Below, one piece after another: positions 1-8,528 of a stretch of 64,000 bases of DNA (its first letter is position 1; every line of letters begins with the position of its first letter). The stretch lies in contig NZ_CP093300.1 in the NCBI RefSeq assembly GCF_022812285.1, positions 1,860,001 to 1,924,000 on the forward strand. Reading direction: 5' to 3'. The translations under genes and the position numbers were made by a program. The notes beneath the pieces were generated by a model, which was given only the letters and a program-made list of their open reading frames with translations, was not told the origin of the DNA and did not search any database. This DNA comes from Alkalihalobacillus sp. LMS39. Lineage in GTDB: Bacteria > Bacillota > Bacilli > Bacillales > Bacillaceae_F.

Positions 1-26
1 AAACCCAAAGATTATTCTTTGGGTTT
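1..26 (-). terminator. hairpin at the end of the DUF1189 gene
   Basis: Inverted repeat AAACCCAAAG / CTTTGGGTTT at the window edge. It overlaps the last codons and stop of the leftward DUF1189 gene, so the stem is partly coding. The expected U-tract would lie outside the window, so termination is inferred. Confidence 0.5.
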
Positions 27-848
27 TACATCCTCATTTTCCTCTTCTGGACCGGCTTCGACAGGTGTTGCTGGCTTGCGCTTAGGTTTTGGCACTTTCT
101 TTACAACCAATGTCAAAATAGCTATGGCAATAAGCCAATAAAAAACAAAGGGATATGGTACAGTGATTAATAATTTAATGTAAGCGAACAAAATCGTTGG
201 TAATGTGACAGTATAAGCAGACATAATCCAAAGGTGACGATATTTCACATTCGAATGTAATGTTTCTTTGATGATTAAACCAATGACAGCCAATACAGTA
301 ACACCAATAAATTTTAAGGCTGTATTGTATAAATACATAATTACAGCAATCACTACTATAATTAAAGGCATCATACCGCCGACACTATTTACAATGCCTT
401 CAATATTTTCTGATGTAAAATTAGACATTCCCATAGCTGCTAGGTCATTGAAATAAAAGGATTCTGCATATCCATCTTGAACAAAAACGATTTCTGTTTC
501 TAGAATAGCTACACCCGTCTCGTATTGGACAACATCATCATAAGTAATGACCCCGGTCGTATCAAAGATAAAAACGCCTTCGTCATCCTCCTCAATAATG
601 GGTTCCTCCATATCAGAGATTAACACGCCGTTATTCATCTCAAAATAAGGAATATCATATTCAAATGCTTCTTGGACGGATTTGACCGCTTGTGTTAAGG
701 TTGTCCCGAATGAAATGATAGAAGGCAAAGTCGCAATGAGCATTAATAAAAATACATATAATATCGTTTTTCCGATCCCTTGAAAGCGAAAGAGGGCAAT
801 ATCGATTGGTGAATGTAAACTTTTCAAAAACTGCTTAAAAATATTCAT
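12..848 (-). CDS. yqgB: DUF1189 family membrane protein (YqgB-like)
   Basis: A 278-residue integral membrane protein. There is a membrane segment near residues 27-49, a long acidic region that is probably outside the membrane (about 50-155), a cluster of four or so hydrophobic segments (about 157-250) and a short Lys/Pro/Glu-rich tail. The N-terminus (MNIFKQFLKSLHSP) is typical of DUF1189 proteins, whose function is unknown to me. The Bacillus subtilis homologue also lies just upstream of sodA, which supports the assignment; here a transporter gene and a tRNA cluster lie between the two. A good ribosome site (AAGGAGTTGG on the minus strand) precedes the ATG. Confidence 0.8.
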   Translation of the reverse strand: MNIFKQFLKSLHSPIDIALFRFQGIGKTILYVFLLMLIATLPSIISFGTTLTQAVKSVQEAFEYDIPYFEMNNGVLISDMEEPIIEEDDEGVFIFDTTGVITYDDVVQYETGVAILETEIVFVQDGYAESFYFNDLAAMGMSNFTSENIEGIVNSVGGMMPLIIVVIAVIMYLYNTALKFIGVTVLAVIGLIIKETLHSNVKYRHLWIMSAYTVTLPTILFAYIKLLITVPYPFVFYWLIAIAILTLVVKKVPKPKRKPATPVEAGPEEENEDVKPKE

Positions 849-984
849 GATCCAACTCCTTGAAAATTAGTTCTTTTCTTATTGTATCTCGGACTTCCTT
901 TAAGAACAATGAGAAATGAAATGTATTTTTAGGATGAAATTAATGAGCCTGAGAATACTAATACAGGGAACGGATTTCACGATA

Positions 985-1175
985 GTAAAAATTTACAATT
1001 TATTTACAAAGTATCGCAGGGTTTAGAAAAAATATTAACGAAATGTAAAAAGTCAAAAATTGCTGAAAGTTTAAAAACCTTCATATAAAAAGGTTTTATA
1101 CATTGAAAAACAATTAATAAAATTTACAATGTAAAAAACTTAATAAATTCTTTACAAATCATTAATGTTTACTTA
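985..1175 (+). promoter_or_regulatory. possible PhoP-box cluster upstream of the Na/Pi cotransporter
   Basis: The 405-bp gap between the divergent DUF1189 and cotransporter genes holds repeated TTTACA-type hexamers at 992-997, 1003-1008 (5 bp apart), about 1122 and 1151, and a TTTACT near 1170. Bacillus PhoP binds tandem TT(A/T/C)ACA hexamers about 5 bp apart. Only the pair at 992-1008 has ideal spacing and the region is very AT-rich, so chance is possible. Phosphate control would suit the downstream gene. Confidence 0.35.
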
Positions 1176-1253
1176 ATAATAAACAGGTACGATTGTAAAG
1201 GTTTGTCGAATGAACAAATATTTAGGGGAATATTTTTGAAGGGATGAGAATAA

Positions 1254-2879
1254 TTGGATTTACAGACGTTGTTGTTTATGTTCTTCGGAGGGCTCGGTAT
1301 TTTTCTATTTGGGATTAAGTACATGGGGGATGGCCTTCAAAATGTCGCAGGGGATCGTTTACGAGAAGTGTTAGACCGATTCACCTCGAATCCAGTGATG
1401 GGTGTTATTGCTGGACTAGTCGTAACAATTTTACTTCAAACAAGTACAGGAACAACAGTGTTAACGGTAGGACTCGTAAATGCTGGGTTTATGACGTTAA
1501 AACAAGCTATTGGTGTCATTATGGGGGCAAATATCGGGACAACGGTAACGGCCTTTATAATCGGGATTAAGATTTCACAATATGCTTTACCGATCATCGC
1601 AGCGGGAGCTGTATTGCTATTTTTCTTTAAAAATAAAAAGATTAATTACTATGGACAAGTTGTTTTCGGTTTTGGTGCTCTTTTTTATGGACTTGAAACG
1701 ATGGGAACAGGTCTTAAACCAATCCGTGAAGTACAAGCATTCGCTGACTTAACCGTGTCAATGAGTGATAATCCATTATTAGGGGTTTTAATTGGAACTT
1801 TATTTACTGTGTTAGTTCAAAGTTCCTCAGCGGCTATTGGGATGTTGCAAACATTATTTGCACAAGGGGCCATGTCACTAGATGCGGCATTGCCGGTATT
1901 ATTTGGGGATAATATCGGAACGACCATTACGGCTGTCTTAGCTTCAATTGGGGCATCCATAGCAGCGAGAAGAGCGGCTTTAACACATGTTATTTTTAAT
2001 GTTATTGGGACGGTATTAATCTTAATAATAATTCGTCCATTTACAGTATTCATCGCATATATTCAAGAATCACTCGGCTTAAATCCAGAAATGACTATTG
2101 CGTTTGCCCACGGGATTTTTAATGTTTCAAATACATTAATTCAATTACCTTTCGTGGCTGTGTTAGCTATCATTGTTACGAAGCTAATTCCTGGTGAAGA
2201 ATATGAAATTGAATATAAAGCAAAGCATCTTGATGAGCGCTTTATTCGTAGCTCTCCAGCTATTGCTATTGGTCAGTCTAGAGAAGAAGTGCTACGCATG
2301 GGTGAATTTGCTGAAAAGGGTTTAACTGAAGCAAAGCAATATTTATTAACAGGTCAAAAACGTCATTCTGAAATGACGGTTCAGTTTGAAGAAGCGATTA
2401 ATAATTTAGATCGAAAAATTACCGATTATTTAATTAAGATTTCTGCTGGATCATTATCTGAACATGATTCTAAGCTGCACTCGATGCTGATGGATACAGT
2501 TCGTGACATTGAACGAATTGGTGACCATATGGAAAATATCGTGGAATTAAAAGATTACCAGCTCGCTAATAAAGTTCCGATGTCAGAAAGTGCGTTAGAA
2601 GACTTACATGAAATGTTTGATTTAACGATTGAAACAGTAGGCAAAGCGATTTCCTGTTTAGGAAATGGCGACCGTGATATCGCCTTATCTGTTGTGGATA
2701 AAGAAGATTTAATTGATAAGATGGAACGAAAGCTTCGTAAAAAGCATATCCTTCGTGTGAATGAAGGAAAATGCACTGGAGCTGCCGGTATTGTTTTTGT
2801 TGATATTGTTAGTAATTTAGAGCGAATTGGCGACCATGCGGTAAATATTGCAGAAGCTGTCATCGGAGAAGAAAATTAA
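1254..2879 (+). CDS. Na+/phosphate cotransporter family protein with PhoU-like C-terminus
   Basis: A 541-residue inner-membrane protein of the Na/Pi cotransporter (NptA/YjbB-like) family. The first ~330 residues are hydrophobic and hold the two inverted-repeat signatures expected of the family: an LLQTSTGTTVL / GANIGTTVTA pair and an LVQSSSAAIGM / GDNIGTTITA pair. The last ~200 residues form a PhoU-like helical domain with two ERIGDH motifs, typical for the longer bacterial members. Likely role: sodium-driven phosphate uptake or export. The start is TTG, preceded by GAAGGGATGAG. Possible PhoP boxes lie upstream. This gene and the tRNA cluster separate the DUF1189 gene from sodA, unlike the order I recall in Bacillus subtilis. 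Confidence 0.88.
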   Translation: MDLQTLLFMFFGGLGIFLFGIKYMGDGLQNVAGDRLREVLDRFTSNPVMGVIAGLVVTILLQTSTGTTVLTVGLVNAGFMTLKQAIGVIMGANIGTTVTAFIIGIKISQYALPIIAAGAVLLFFFKNKKINYYGQVVFGFGALFYGLETMGTGLKPIREVQAFADLTVSMSDNPLLGVLIGTLFTVLVQSSSAAIGMLQTLFAQGAMSLDAALPVLFGDNIGTTITAVLASIGASIAARRAALTHVIFNVIGTVLILIIIRPFTVFIAYIQESLGLNPEMTIAFAHGIFNVSNTLIQLPFVAVLAIIVTKLIPGEEYEIEYKAKHLDERFIRSSPAIAIGQSREEVLRMGEFAEKGLTEAKQYLLTGQKRHSEMTVQFEEAINNLDRKITDYLIKISAGSLSEHDSKLHSMLMDTVRDIERIGDHMENIVELKDYQLANKVPMSESALEDLHEMFDLTIETVGKAISCLGNGDRDIALSVVDKEDLIDKMERKLRKKHILRVNEGKCTGAAGIVFVDIVSNLERIGDHAVNIAEAVIGEEN

Positions 2880-2896
2880 TAATTGAGTAAGGTTGA

Positions 2897-2923
2897 GCCT
2901 GTTCATGAATCACATGGACAGGC
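2897..2923 (+). terminator. hairpin downstream of the Na/Pi cotransporter
   Basis: GCCTGTTCATG / CATGGACAGGC forms an 11-bp stem with one G-U pair and a 5-nt loop, 18 bp after the stop codon. The U-tract is poor, so efficiency is uncertain. A second small hairpin (AAACTC / GAGTTT) lies at about 2968-2987. Confidence 0.5.
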
Positions 2924-3059
2924 CAAGCTTTGTCGAAGTTATCGTTCGTGCAAAAAATAACGAAAAAAACTCTAAAAAGAGTTTGCATATTAAAAATCTG
3001 TATGGTATAGTAATTCTTGTGCTTATTTTTGAACACATAAAATAAACGAAAAATAATTA

Positions 3060-3088
3060 TTGACTATTGAAGTTGTCTCATGTACAAT
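3060..3088 (+). promoter_or_regulatory. SigA-type promoter of the tRNA cluster
   Basis: TTGACT at 3060-3065 and TACAAT at 3083-3088 are separated by 17 bp, a near-consensus housekeeping promoter. The predicted start is near 3095, about 17 bases before the first tRNA, so it should drive all five tRNAs. Confidence 0.8.
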
Positions 3089-3111
3089 AATCTATGTCGT
3101 TTATGAAATAT

Positions 3112-3186
3112 TCCACAGTAGCTCAGTGGTAGAGCTATCGGCTGTTAACCGATCGGTCGTAGGTTCGAGTCCTACCTGTGGAGCCA
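3112..3186 (+). tRNA. tRNA-Asn (GTT)
   Basis: Cloverleaf with acceptor TCCACAG / CTGTGGA, T-loop GGTTCGAGTCC, anticodon GTT in loop CTGTTAA and encoded CCA. First gene of the five-tRNA cluster. Confidence 0.96.
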
Positions 3187-3189
3187 TAT

Positions 3190-3266
3190 GGCGGTGTAGC
3201 TCAGCTGGCTAGAGCGTACGGTTCATACCCGTGAGGTCGGGGGTTCGATCCCCTCCGCCGCTACCA
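3190..3266 (+). tRNA. tRNA-Met (CAT), elongator type
   Basis: Acceptor GGCGGTG / CGCCGCT with CCA encoded, anticodon CAT in loop TTCATAC, T-loop GGTTCGATCC. The sequence closely resembles the elongator tRNA-Met of Bacillus as I recall it. A CAT anticodon alone cannot separate Met from Ile2. Confidence 0.93.
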
Positions 3267-3286
3267 ATAATTAAATACTAAAATAT

Positions 3287-3363
3287 GGCGGTTGTGGCGA
3301 AGTGGTTAACGCACCGGATTGTGGCTCCGGCATTCGTGGGTTCGATTCCCATCAATCGCCCCA
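3287..3363 (+). tRNA. tRNA-His (GTG)
   Basis: An 8-bp acceptor (GGCGGTTG with CAATCGCC) includes the extra G at position -1 that defines tRNA-His. Anticodon GTG in loop TTGTGGC; CCA is encoded. Confidence 0.95.
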
Positions 3364-3370
3364 TACAAAT

Positions 3371-3447
3371 GGACCCTTAGCTCAGTTGGTCAGAGCGGTC
3401 GGCTCATAACCGATTGGTCGTAGGTTCGAGTCCTACAGGGTCCACCA
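3371..3447 (+). tRNA. CAT-anticodon tRNA, probably tRNA-Ile2 (lysidine type)
   Basis: Acceptor GGACCCT / AGGGTCC, anticodon CAT in loop CTCATAA, CCA encoded. It differs clearly from the CAT tRNA at 3190 and resembles the Bacillus Ile2 tRNA, whose wobble C becomes lysidine and reads AUA. Assignment to Ile2 rather than Met is from recall of that sequence. Confidence 0.9.
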
Positions 3448-3482
3448 TTATAACGAGGGACAAGCCCTCAAACAATTAATGC

Positions 3483-3575
3483 GGAGGAATACCCAAGTCC
3501 GGCTGAAGGGATCGGTCTTGAAAACCGACAGGCGGGTTAAACCGCGCGGGGGTTCGAATCCCTCTTCCTCCGCCA
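3483..3575 (+). tRNA. tRNA-Ser (TGA)
   Basis: Acceptor GGAGGAA / TTCCTCC with discriminator G and CCA. There is a long variable arm (GGCGGGTTAAACCGCGC), diagnostic of class II tRNAs, and anticodon TGA in loop CTTGAAA. Last gene of the cluster. Confidence 0.95.
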
Positions 3576-3587
3576 TACATAAGAATC

Positions 3588-3623
3588 AACTCTCTGTGAT
3601 GTGTCATCACAGGGAGTTTTTTT
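3588..3623 (+). terminator. terminator of the tRNA cluster
   Basis: AACTCTCTGTGATG / CATCACAGGGAGTT forms a 14-bp stem with a 3-nt loop followed by a run of seven T. It closes the tRNA operon 12 bases after tRNA-Ser. Confidence 0.9.
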
Positions 3624-3839
3624 ACTTTCGATTGATTAATAAAACAACAATAGGGTATTGTATAAGAAGTCAGAAGCTAGAAAACAATTGATTGCAAATC
3701 AATTGAAAGTTTCATTTGTTTCTGATAATGTAATACTTGAGCGACTTAGTAAACATTTTTGTTGCTTATATTTATTTACTATTTTTGAGGAATTTTCCTC
3801 GAAATTAAATTTGAAAAGAAACAAGGAGGAGTTTTAATC

Positions 3840-4448
3840 ATGGCTTATGAATTACCAGCATTACCTTATGCAGCAAACGCATTAGAACCACACATTGATG
3901 AAGACACAATGAATATTCACCACGGGAAACATCACAACACGTACATTCAAAAATTAAATGCAGCACTAGAGGGACATGATGAGCTTGCGAGCAAATCTGT
4001 TGAAGATTTAATCAAAAACTTAGATGCAGTTCCTGAAAACATCCGTACGGCTGTTCGTAATAATGGTGGTGGACATGCTAACCACACATTGTTCTGGACA
4101 CTTCTTAGTCCAAATGGTGGCGGTGAGCCAACTGGTGAGCTTGCAGAAGCAATCAACAATACATTTGGTAGCTTAGACAGCTTCAAAGAGCAATTTGCGA
4201 ACGCTGGTGCTAATCGCTTTGGTTCTGGTTGGGCTTGGTTAGTTGTAAACAATGGTGAACTAGAAGTAACAAGTACACCAAACCAAGACTCTCCAGTAAT
4301 GGAAGGGAAAACACCAATCCTTGGATTGGATGTTTGGGAGCATGCTTATTACTTAAAGTATCAAAACCGTCGTCCTGATTACATTTCAGCATTCTGGAAT
4401 GTTGTAAACTGGGATGAAGTTGCAAAGCTTTACAGCGCTGCAAAATAA
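3840..4448 (+). CDS. sodA: superoxide dismutase (Mn/Fe family)
   Basis: A 202-residue cytoplasmic enzyme converting superoxide to hydrogen peroxide and oxygen. Metal ligands are visible in family order: His in NIHHGKHH near residue 27, His in [11 protein letters not shown] near residue 82, and Asp and His in LDVWEHAYY near residues 164-168. The length matches the Bacillus Mn enzyme (about 202). The GGGGHANH-like region and the flanking genes favour manganese, but the metal cannot be fixed by reading alone. A strong AAGGAGGAG site precedes the ATG. It is monocistronic: a 260-bp upstream gap and a strong terminator 10 bp after the stop. Confidence 0.97.
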   Translation: MAYELPALPYAANALEPHIDEDTMNIHHGKHHNTYIQKLNAALEGHDELASKSVEDLIKNLDAVPENIRTAVRNNGGGHANHTLFWTLLSPNGGGEPTGELAEAINNTFGSLDSFKEQFANAGANRFGSGWAWLVVNNGELEVTSTPNQDSPVMEGKTPILGLDVWEHAYYLKYQNRRPDYISAFWNVVNWDEVAKLYSAAK

Positions 4449-4458
4449 CATAACCTTT

Positions 4459-4494
4459 AGCCTTATGACTTTCTGTAGTCATAAGGCTTTTTTC
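4459..4494 (+). terminator. sodA: sodA terminator
   Basis: GCCTTATGACT / AGTCATAAGGC, 11-bp stem with a 7-nt loop followed by a T-run. Confidence 0.92.
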
Positions 4495-4514
4495 TTAAAG
4501 ATTAATGAGGGAGT

Positions 4515-4680
4515 ATAAAATTTTTGGTGTAGCAGCGAAGCTTTGAAAGCTATTTCAAGAAGTGCAAAGGCTCCGCACCTGCGCGTTTCACCCCAAGAAG
4601 AGTACTTGGGGCTCACTGTCAAAAGCGGGCAGGGCTCCGCACTTTGCTTGAAAGAAAAGACGCTCGCGTTTTTCTTATTT
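4515..4680 (+). repeat. dispersed intergenic repeat, family A, copy 1 (full length)
   Basis: About 165 bp starting with a TTTTTGGTGTAGCAG-type left end and ending with a GAAAAGACGC / GCGTTTTTC hairpin. Inside are an AGCTTT/AAAGCT palindrome, an outer pair TTCAAGAAGTGC / GCACTTTGCTTGAA, and a central hairpin CCCCAAG / CTTGGGG. It is noticeably richer in GC than its surroundings. A close relative lies at 46011-46171 and an internally deleted one at 23331-23401. I do not recognise it. Confidence 0.85.
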
Positions 4681-4771
4681 ATTTTGATTTCTTCCTTTTG
4701 ATTGTCAGTTTGTTCTGCATAAAGGAGACGGTGTGGAGCAAACTACAATTATGTAAGGTGGTGAGTCGTCA

Positions 4772-6061
4772 ATGAAAGCGATACTGAAAAAGATGATTGG
4801 GGAAGTCGAGGTTAATCGCGATTTAACATTGCTGCTTGTCATTGGGGGAATGTATTCGTTAAGTATTGCATTGTCCAATACGTTTGTAAATGTGTACTTA
4901 TGGAAGCAGTCAGGGGAATTTATGGATATTGCGCTTTACAATTTAGCTTCTGTATTTATGCAACCTATCGCGTTTATCGTTGCGGGGTTATGGGCGAAAA
5001 AGATTGACCGGGTAATTGTATTGCGGTTAGGTGTAAGCTTCCTATCCGTATTCTTTTTTACTGTGCTTTTTTTAGGCGGTAATGCAAATGAGTATCTTTT
5101 ATTATTAGGAGCCTTACTAGGAATTGGTTTTGGCTTTTATTGGCTCGCTTTTAATGTACTCACCTTTGAGATTACTGAACCGGAAACCCGTGTTTTTTTT
5201 AATGGCTTTTTAGGTTTAGTCACTTCACTTGCTGGGATGATCGGACCAATTTTCGCAGGGATTTTAATTACGAGAATGGAGAAGTTTACTGGATATACGT
5301 TTATTTTCGCCATTTCTTTGATTTTATTTGTCGCTGCAGTTATTACTAGCTTTTTTTTGGAAAGACGTTCAGCAAAAGGCTCATTTCACTTTTTGAAAAT
5401 TTTAAAAGAACGGAAAAACAACAAAAACTGGAAACATGTGCTACATGCACATTTCTTCCAAGGTTTGCGTGAAGGTACATTTGTCTTTGTCATTTCAGTT
5501 TGGGTCTATATAACGACGCAAAGTGAATTGGCATTAGGGACATATGGTTTAGTCGCGTCAGCCGTGTCCTTTGTGAGTTATTACATTGCTACTCGAATGA
5601 TAAAAGAACAATTTAGGAAAAAAGCGATATTACTAGGTGGGATTATACTTTACCTTGCGATTTTCCTTATTATTTTTGACTTAACATTTACGAAGCTTAT
5701 CATTTATGCTGTAGTGATTTCAATTGCTTACCCGACCTTACTTGTTCCTTATGTATCATTAACATATGATGTGATCGGAAAAGGTTGGAAAGCAGCAGAA
5801 ATGAGAGTCGAGTATATTGTTGTGCGTGAGTTGTTCCTTAATGGAGGAAGAATTGTGTCAATTCTTGCTTTTTTAGCTACGATTACATTATTTAATGAAG
5901 AACAAGGCATCCCTGGTCTTCTTCTCGTCATTGGAGCTGGACATTTGATTCTTTATTTCTTTATCCGTCATGTCCACCTTCCTGTAAATGAAGGAGGAAA
6001 AAGTTATGCGTTTTCTAGGCAAGACAAAGGTGAGGGAGATAGTGGAGGAACGACTGTGTAA
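4772..6061 (+). CDS. yqgE: MFS transporter (YqgE-like)
   Basis: A 429-residue protein with about 12 hydrophobic segments, two halves joined by a basic loop near residues 198-220 (ERRSAKGS, KERKNNKNWKH), and a hydrophilic tail. It fits the major facilitator superfamily; the substrate cannot be read from sequence. The position between sodA and pbpA is that of yqgE in Bacillus subtilis, the main reason for the symbol. The start ATG follows AAGGTGGTGAG. Confidence 0.85.
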   Translation: MKAILKKMIGEVEVNRDLTLLLVIGGMYSLSIALSNTFVNVYLWKQSGEFMDIALYNLASVFMQPIAFIVAGLWAKKIDRVIVLRLGVSFLSVFFFTVLFLGGNANEYLLLLGALLGIGFGFYWLAFNVLTFEITEPETRVFFNGFLGLVTSLAGMIGPIFAGILITRMEKFTGYTFIFAISLILFVAAVITSFFLERRSAKGSFHFLKILKERKNNKNWKHVLHAHFFQGLREGTFVFVISVWVYITTQSELALGTYGLVASAVSFVSYYIATRMIKEQFRKKAILLGGIILYLAIFLIIFDLTFTKLIIYAVVISIAYPTLLVPYVSLTYDVIGKGWKAAEMRVEYIVVRELFLNGGRIVSILAFLATITLFNEEQGIPGLLLVIGAGHLILYFFIRHVHLPVNEGGKSYAFSRQDKGEGDSGGTTV

Positions 6062-6114
6062 TTTGTGTGAGAATATGGAAATGCTTTGATCGTCTTTAAA
6101 TGGATGAGGAGTTA

Positions 6115-6123
6115 TGGTATACT
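6115..6123 (+). promoter_or_regulatory. extended -10 promoter element of the probable 6S RNA
   Basis: TGGTATACT combines the extended TG motif with TATACT. No -35 at 16-18 bp stands out. The predicted start, near 6130, fits the 5' end of the structured RNA below. Confidence 0.55.
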
Positions 6124-6129
6124 ATCAAC

Positions 6130-6356
6130 AATCATATAAACAAGAAGCCTGCCGTGTTTGTTAGCTTCTCTTTGTTTCGAACCGTGAATAAGAAACGGGA
6201 GCTCCATATTAACCGGTTGACAACAAGCCTCTCGATGTGGAAGTTGGAGATTGGTTTGAGAGCACCCACCTGCGTTGAGTAGGTTCTTGAAACATCGAGG
6301 CAACGGCATTCGCGGGTTTCCGTTCTAAACACCGACAACGTTGTTAGGTGTTTATT
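6130..6356 (+). ncRNA. ssrS: probable 6S RNA
   Basis: The 340-bp gap between the MFS gene and pbpA has no credible gene but has the marks of a 6S RNA. There is a long-range closing stem (CCTGC near 6147 with GCGGG near 6312, interrupted by loops), a centre reading AGAAACGGGAGCTCC then CCGGTTGACAACAAGCC, and the block GAGAGCACCCACCTGCG then GTAGGTTCTTGAAAC, like the conserved 3' half of Firmicute 6S RNAs. It ends in a terminator-like stem TAAACACC / GGTGTTTA at 6326-6354. 6S RNA binds the sigma-A RNA polymerase holoenzyme as a promoter mimic. Recognition is by recalled motifs; a covariance-model search (RF00013) would settle it. Confidence 0.72.
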
Positions 6357-6401
6357 GTTATGTTCTATAATGAATAAAACATATAAAGAAGGGAAGAAAC
6401 G

Positions 6402-8456
6402 ATGGGGAATAATAAAAAGAAGAAACGTAACCATGTACCTGCACGCCTTAATTTCCTTTTTTTAGTTGTGTTTCTTTTGTTTTCTGCACTCATATTACGA
6501 TTAGGTGTCGTCCAAATTGTACAAGGGGAAGAATACGTAAAAGAATTAGAACGAACAACGAATGTTACAGCTAGAATCGATGCACCACGAGGATTAATGT
6601 ATGATCGCTTTGGTAATATTGTCGTTGATAATGAATTAGAATTATCGATTACGTACACACCACAAAAAAAGACGACACATGCGGAAAAGCTAGAAATTGC
6701 TCAGAAGCTTGAAAAGTTAATTGAAGTGGACGAAGAAATGCTTGATAATATTATTCCACGTGACCGCATTGATTACTGGATTATTACTAGACCAAAAGAA
6801 GCGGAAAAAAAGCTAACAGATGAAGAACGCCGAGAGATAAATGACCCGACAGAAGAATATCGTTTAACTGTTGAGAGAATAACAGACGAAGATTTAAGTG
6901 ACATTTCGAAGCAAGAAGAGCGAGTGCTTGCTATTAAACGCGAAATGGACCGTGGCTATGCATTAGCACCACAACGAATTAAGCAAGGGATTACAGAAGA
7001 AGAAGCTCATATAGTAGGAGAGCATTTGTTTGAGCTTCCAGGTGTCGATATTTTACGAGACTCTACGAGAACGTATGTATATGAAGATACATTCCGAAGC
7101 TTTTTTGGACGGACAGGTTCAATCCCGCGCGAAAAGCTAGATTATTATTTATCAAGAGGATATGAACGTTCTGACCAAGTCGGTACGAGTTTTATTGAGC
7201 TCCAATATGAAGAAGCGCTCCGTGGTCAAAAAGCATTAGTCGAAAGTGTGACAAGTAGAGGGGCTGTTGTTGGAGAGCGTGAGCAATTAGGTCAGCGAGG
7301 CAATGACTTAGTGTTAACTGTTGATATGGAGCTTCAACAAATTGTAGAAGGCATCGTAAAAAAAGAAGTAGAAGCAGGTGCAGGCTCATTTATCGATGAA
7401 AAAGCGGCCTATATCGTGATGATGAATCCAAAAACAGGTGAAATTTTAGCGATGAACGGGTATGAAGATGACACAGGTGCTTTAAATAAAGCGTATGCGA
7501 TGGGGTCATCGATAAAAGGAGCGACAATGTTAATGGGGTTTCATGAAGGCTCTGTTAGACCTGATCAATACATTTATGACCGTCCAATTCAAATTGGAGG
7601 ACAAACAAAAAAGTCAATCTCGAATCTAGGTAGTATTAATGACCTTCAAGCGTTAGAAAAATCCTCCAACGTTTATATGTTTTTTATTGCTATGGATATG
7701 GCTGGATTTCGATACGGAACGAATTGTTGTTGGAATGATATTCCTGGTACTTATGATAAAATGCGCTATTATTATAGTCAGTTTGGGTTAGGGTCTGAAA
7801 CAGCAATTGATTTGCCATCAGTTTCTACTGGTTTAAGTGGTGGTATTGGTCAAGGGGGGAACTTGCTTGACTTTTCGATTGGCCAGTTTGATACGTATAC
7901 AACATTACAGCTTGCTCAATATATTTCGACAATTGCCAATGACGGATATCGAATGCAACCGCATCTCGTTAAAGAAATTCGGCAGCCGAGTCCCATAAAA
8001 GATGAGTTAGGACCGGTTGTGTATCAAAATGACCCAAAAATATTAAACCGCATTGATATGAGTGATGCCCATATTAAAAGGGTACAAAACGGTTTCCAAC
8101 GTGTCGCAAATTCACGTTATTCTGGAACATGGAGAAATGCTGGATTTTCTTATGATGTCGCAGCGAAAACAGGTACAGCAGAAGTTCGTGTCGCGGTTAC
8201 AAGAAGTGACGGGACACGATATTTAGTCGATGGAACAAACCAAACATTAGTGGCATATGCACCGTTTGATGATCCTGAAATCGCAGTTGCAGTCGTTGTC
8301 CCGCATGTTCGTGGGAAAAACCCGCATCCATTTTCGCGAAATATTTTAAAGCAATCAATGGATGCTTATTTTGAACTAAAAGATAATCGAAATGGTCCTC
8401 TTTCAAATGGAGAAGAGCGAGCTGTTCAAAATGAGGAAGAGGAAGAAAATAATTAA
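6402..8456 (+). CDS. pbpA: class B penicillin-binding protein 2 (transpeptidase)
   Basis: A 684-residue DD-transpeptidase cross-linking peptidoglycan, probably in the elongation machinery. A short basic N-terminus is followed by one membrane anchor (about 17-40). An N-terminal dimerisation-type domain begins with DAPRGLMYDRFG near residue 62. The transpeptidase domain has the three active-site motifs in order: SSIK (SxxK, near residue 369), SSN (SxN, in EKSSNVYMFF) and KTGTAE (near 589). The C-terminus is acidic. The order yqgE then pbpA matches Bacillus subtilis, whose PbpA is of similar length. The ribosome site is AAGAAGGGAAG. The gene may be reached by read-through from the upstream RNA. 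Confidence 0.94.
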   Translation: MGNNKKKKRNHVPARLNFLFLVVFLLFSALILRLGVVQIVQGEEYVKELERTTNVTARIDAPRGLMYDRFGNIVVDNELELSITYTPQKKTTHAEKLEIAQKLEKLIEVDEEMLDNIIPRDRIDYWIITRPKEAEKKLTDEERREINDPTEEYRLTVERITDEDLSDISKQEERVLAIKREMDRGYALAPQRIKQGITEEEAHIVGEHLFELPGVDILRDSTRTYVYEDTFRSFFGRTGSIPREKLDYYLSRGYERSDQVGTSFIELQYEEALRGQKALVESVTSRGAVVGEREQLGQRGNDLVLTVDMELQQIVEGIVKKEVEAGAGSFIDEKAAYIVMMNPKTGEILAMNGYEDDTGALNKAYAMGSSIKGATMLMGFHEGSVRPDQYIYDRPIQIGGQTKKSISNLGSINDLQALEKSSNVYMFFIAMDMAGFRYGTNCCWNDIPGTYDKMRYYYSQFGLGSETAIDLPSVSTGLSGGIGQGGNLLDFSIGQFDTYTTLQLAQYISTIANDGYRMQPHLVKEIRQPSPIKDELGPVVYQNDPKILNRIDMSDAHIKRVQNGFQRVANSRYSGTWRNAGFSYDVAAKTGTAEVRVAVTRSDGTRYLVDGTNQTLVAYAPFDDPEIAVAVVVPHVRGKNPHPFSRNILKQSMDAYFELKDNRNGPLSNGEERAVQNEEEEENN

Positions 8457-8466
8457 ATATTTGAAA

Positions 8467-8507
8467 ATGAGGAGGCCCATTCTAGTTTGAATGGTCCTCC
8501 TTTTTTA
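8467..8507 (+). terminator. pbpA: pbpA terminator
   Basis: GAGGAGG-CCATT pairs with AATGG-CCTCC around a CTAGTTTG-type loop and is followed by six T. Confidence 0.85.
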
Positions 8508-8528
8508 TTTAATTTATGGGCACAGCAG

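Noticed and set aside
6100-6434. Several short frames on both strands between the MFS gene and pbpA.
   Set aside because: They overlap each other and the structured RNA, none has a ribosome site, and their sequences look like non-coding composition.
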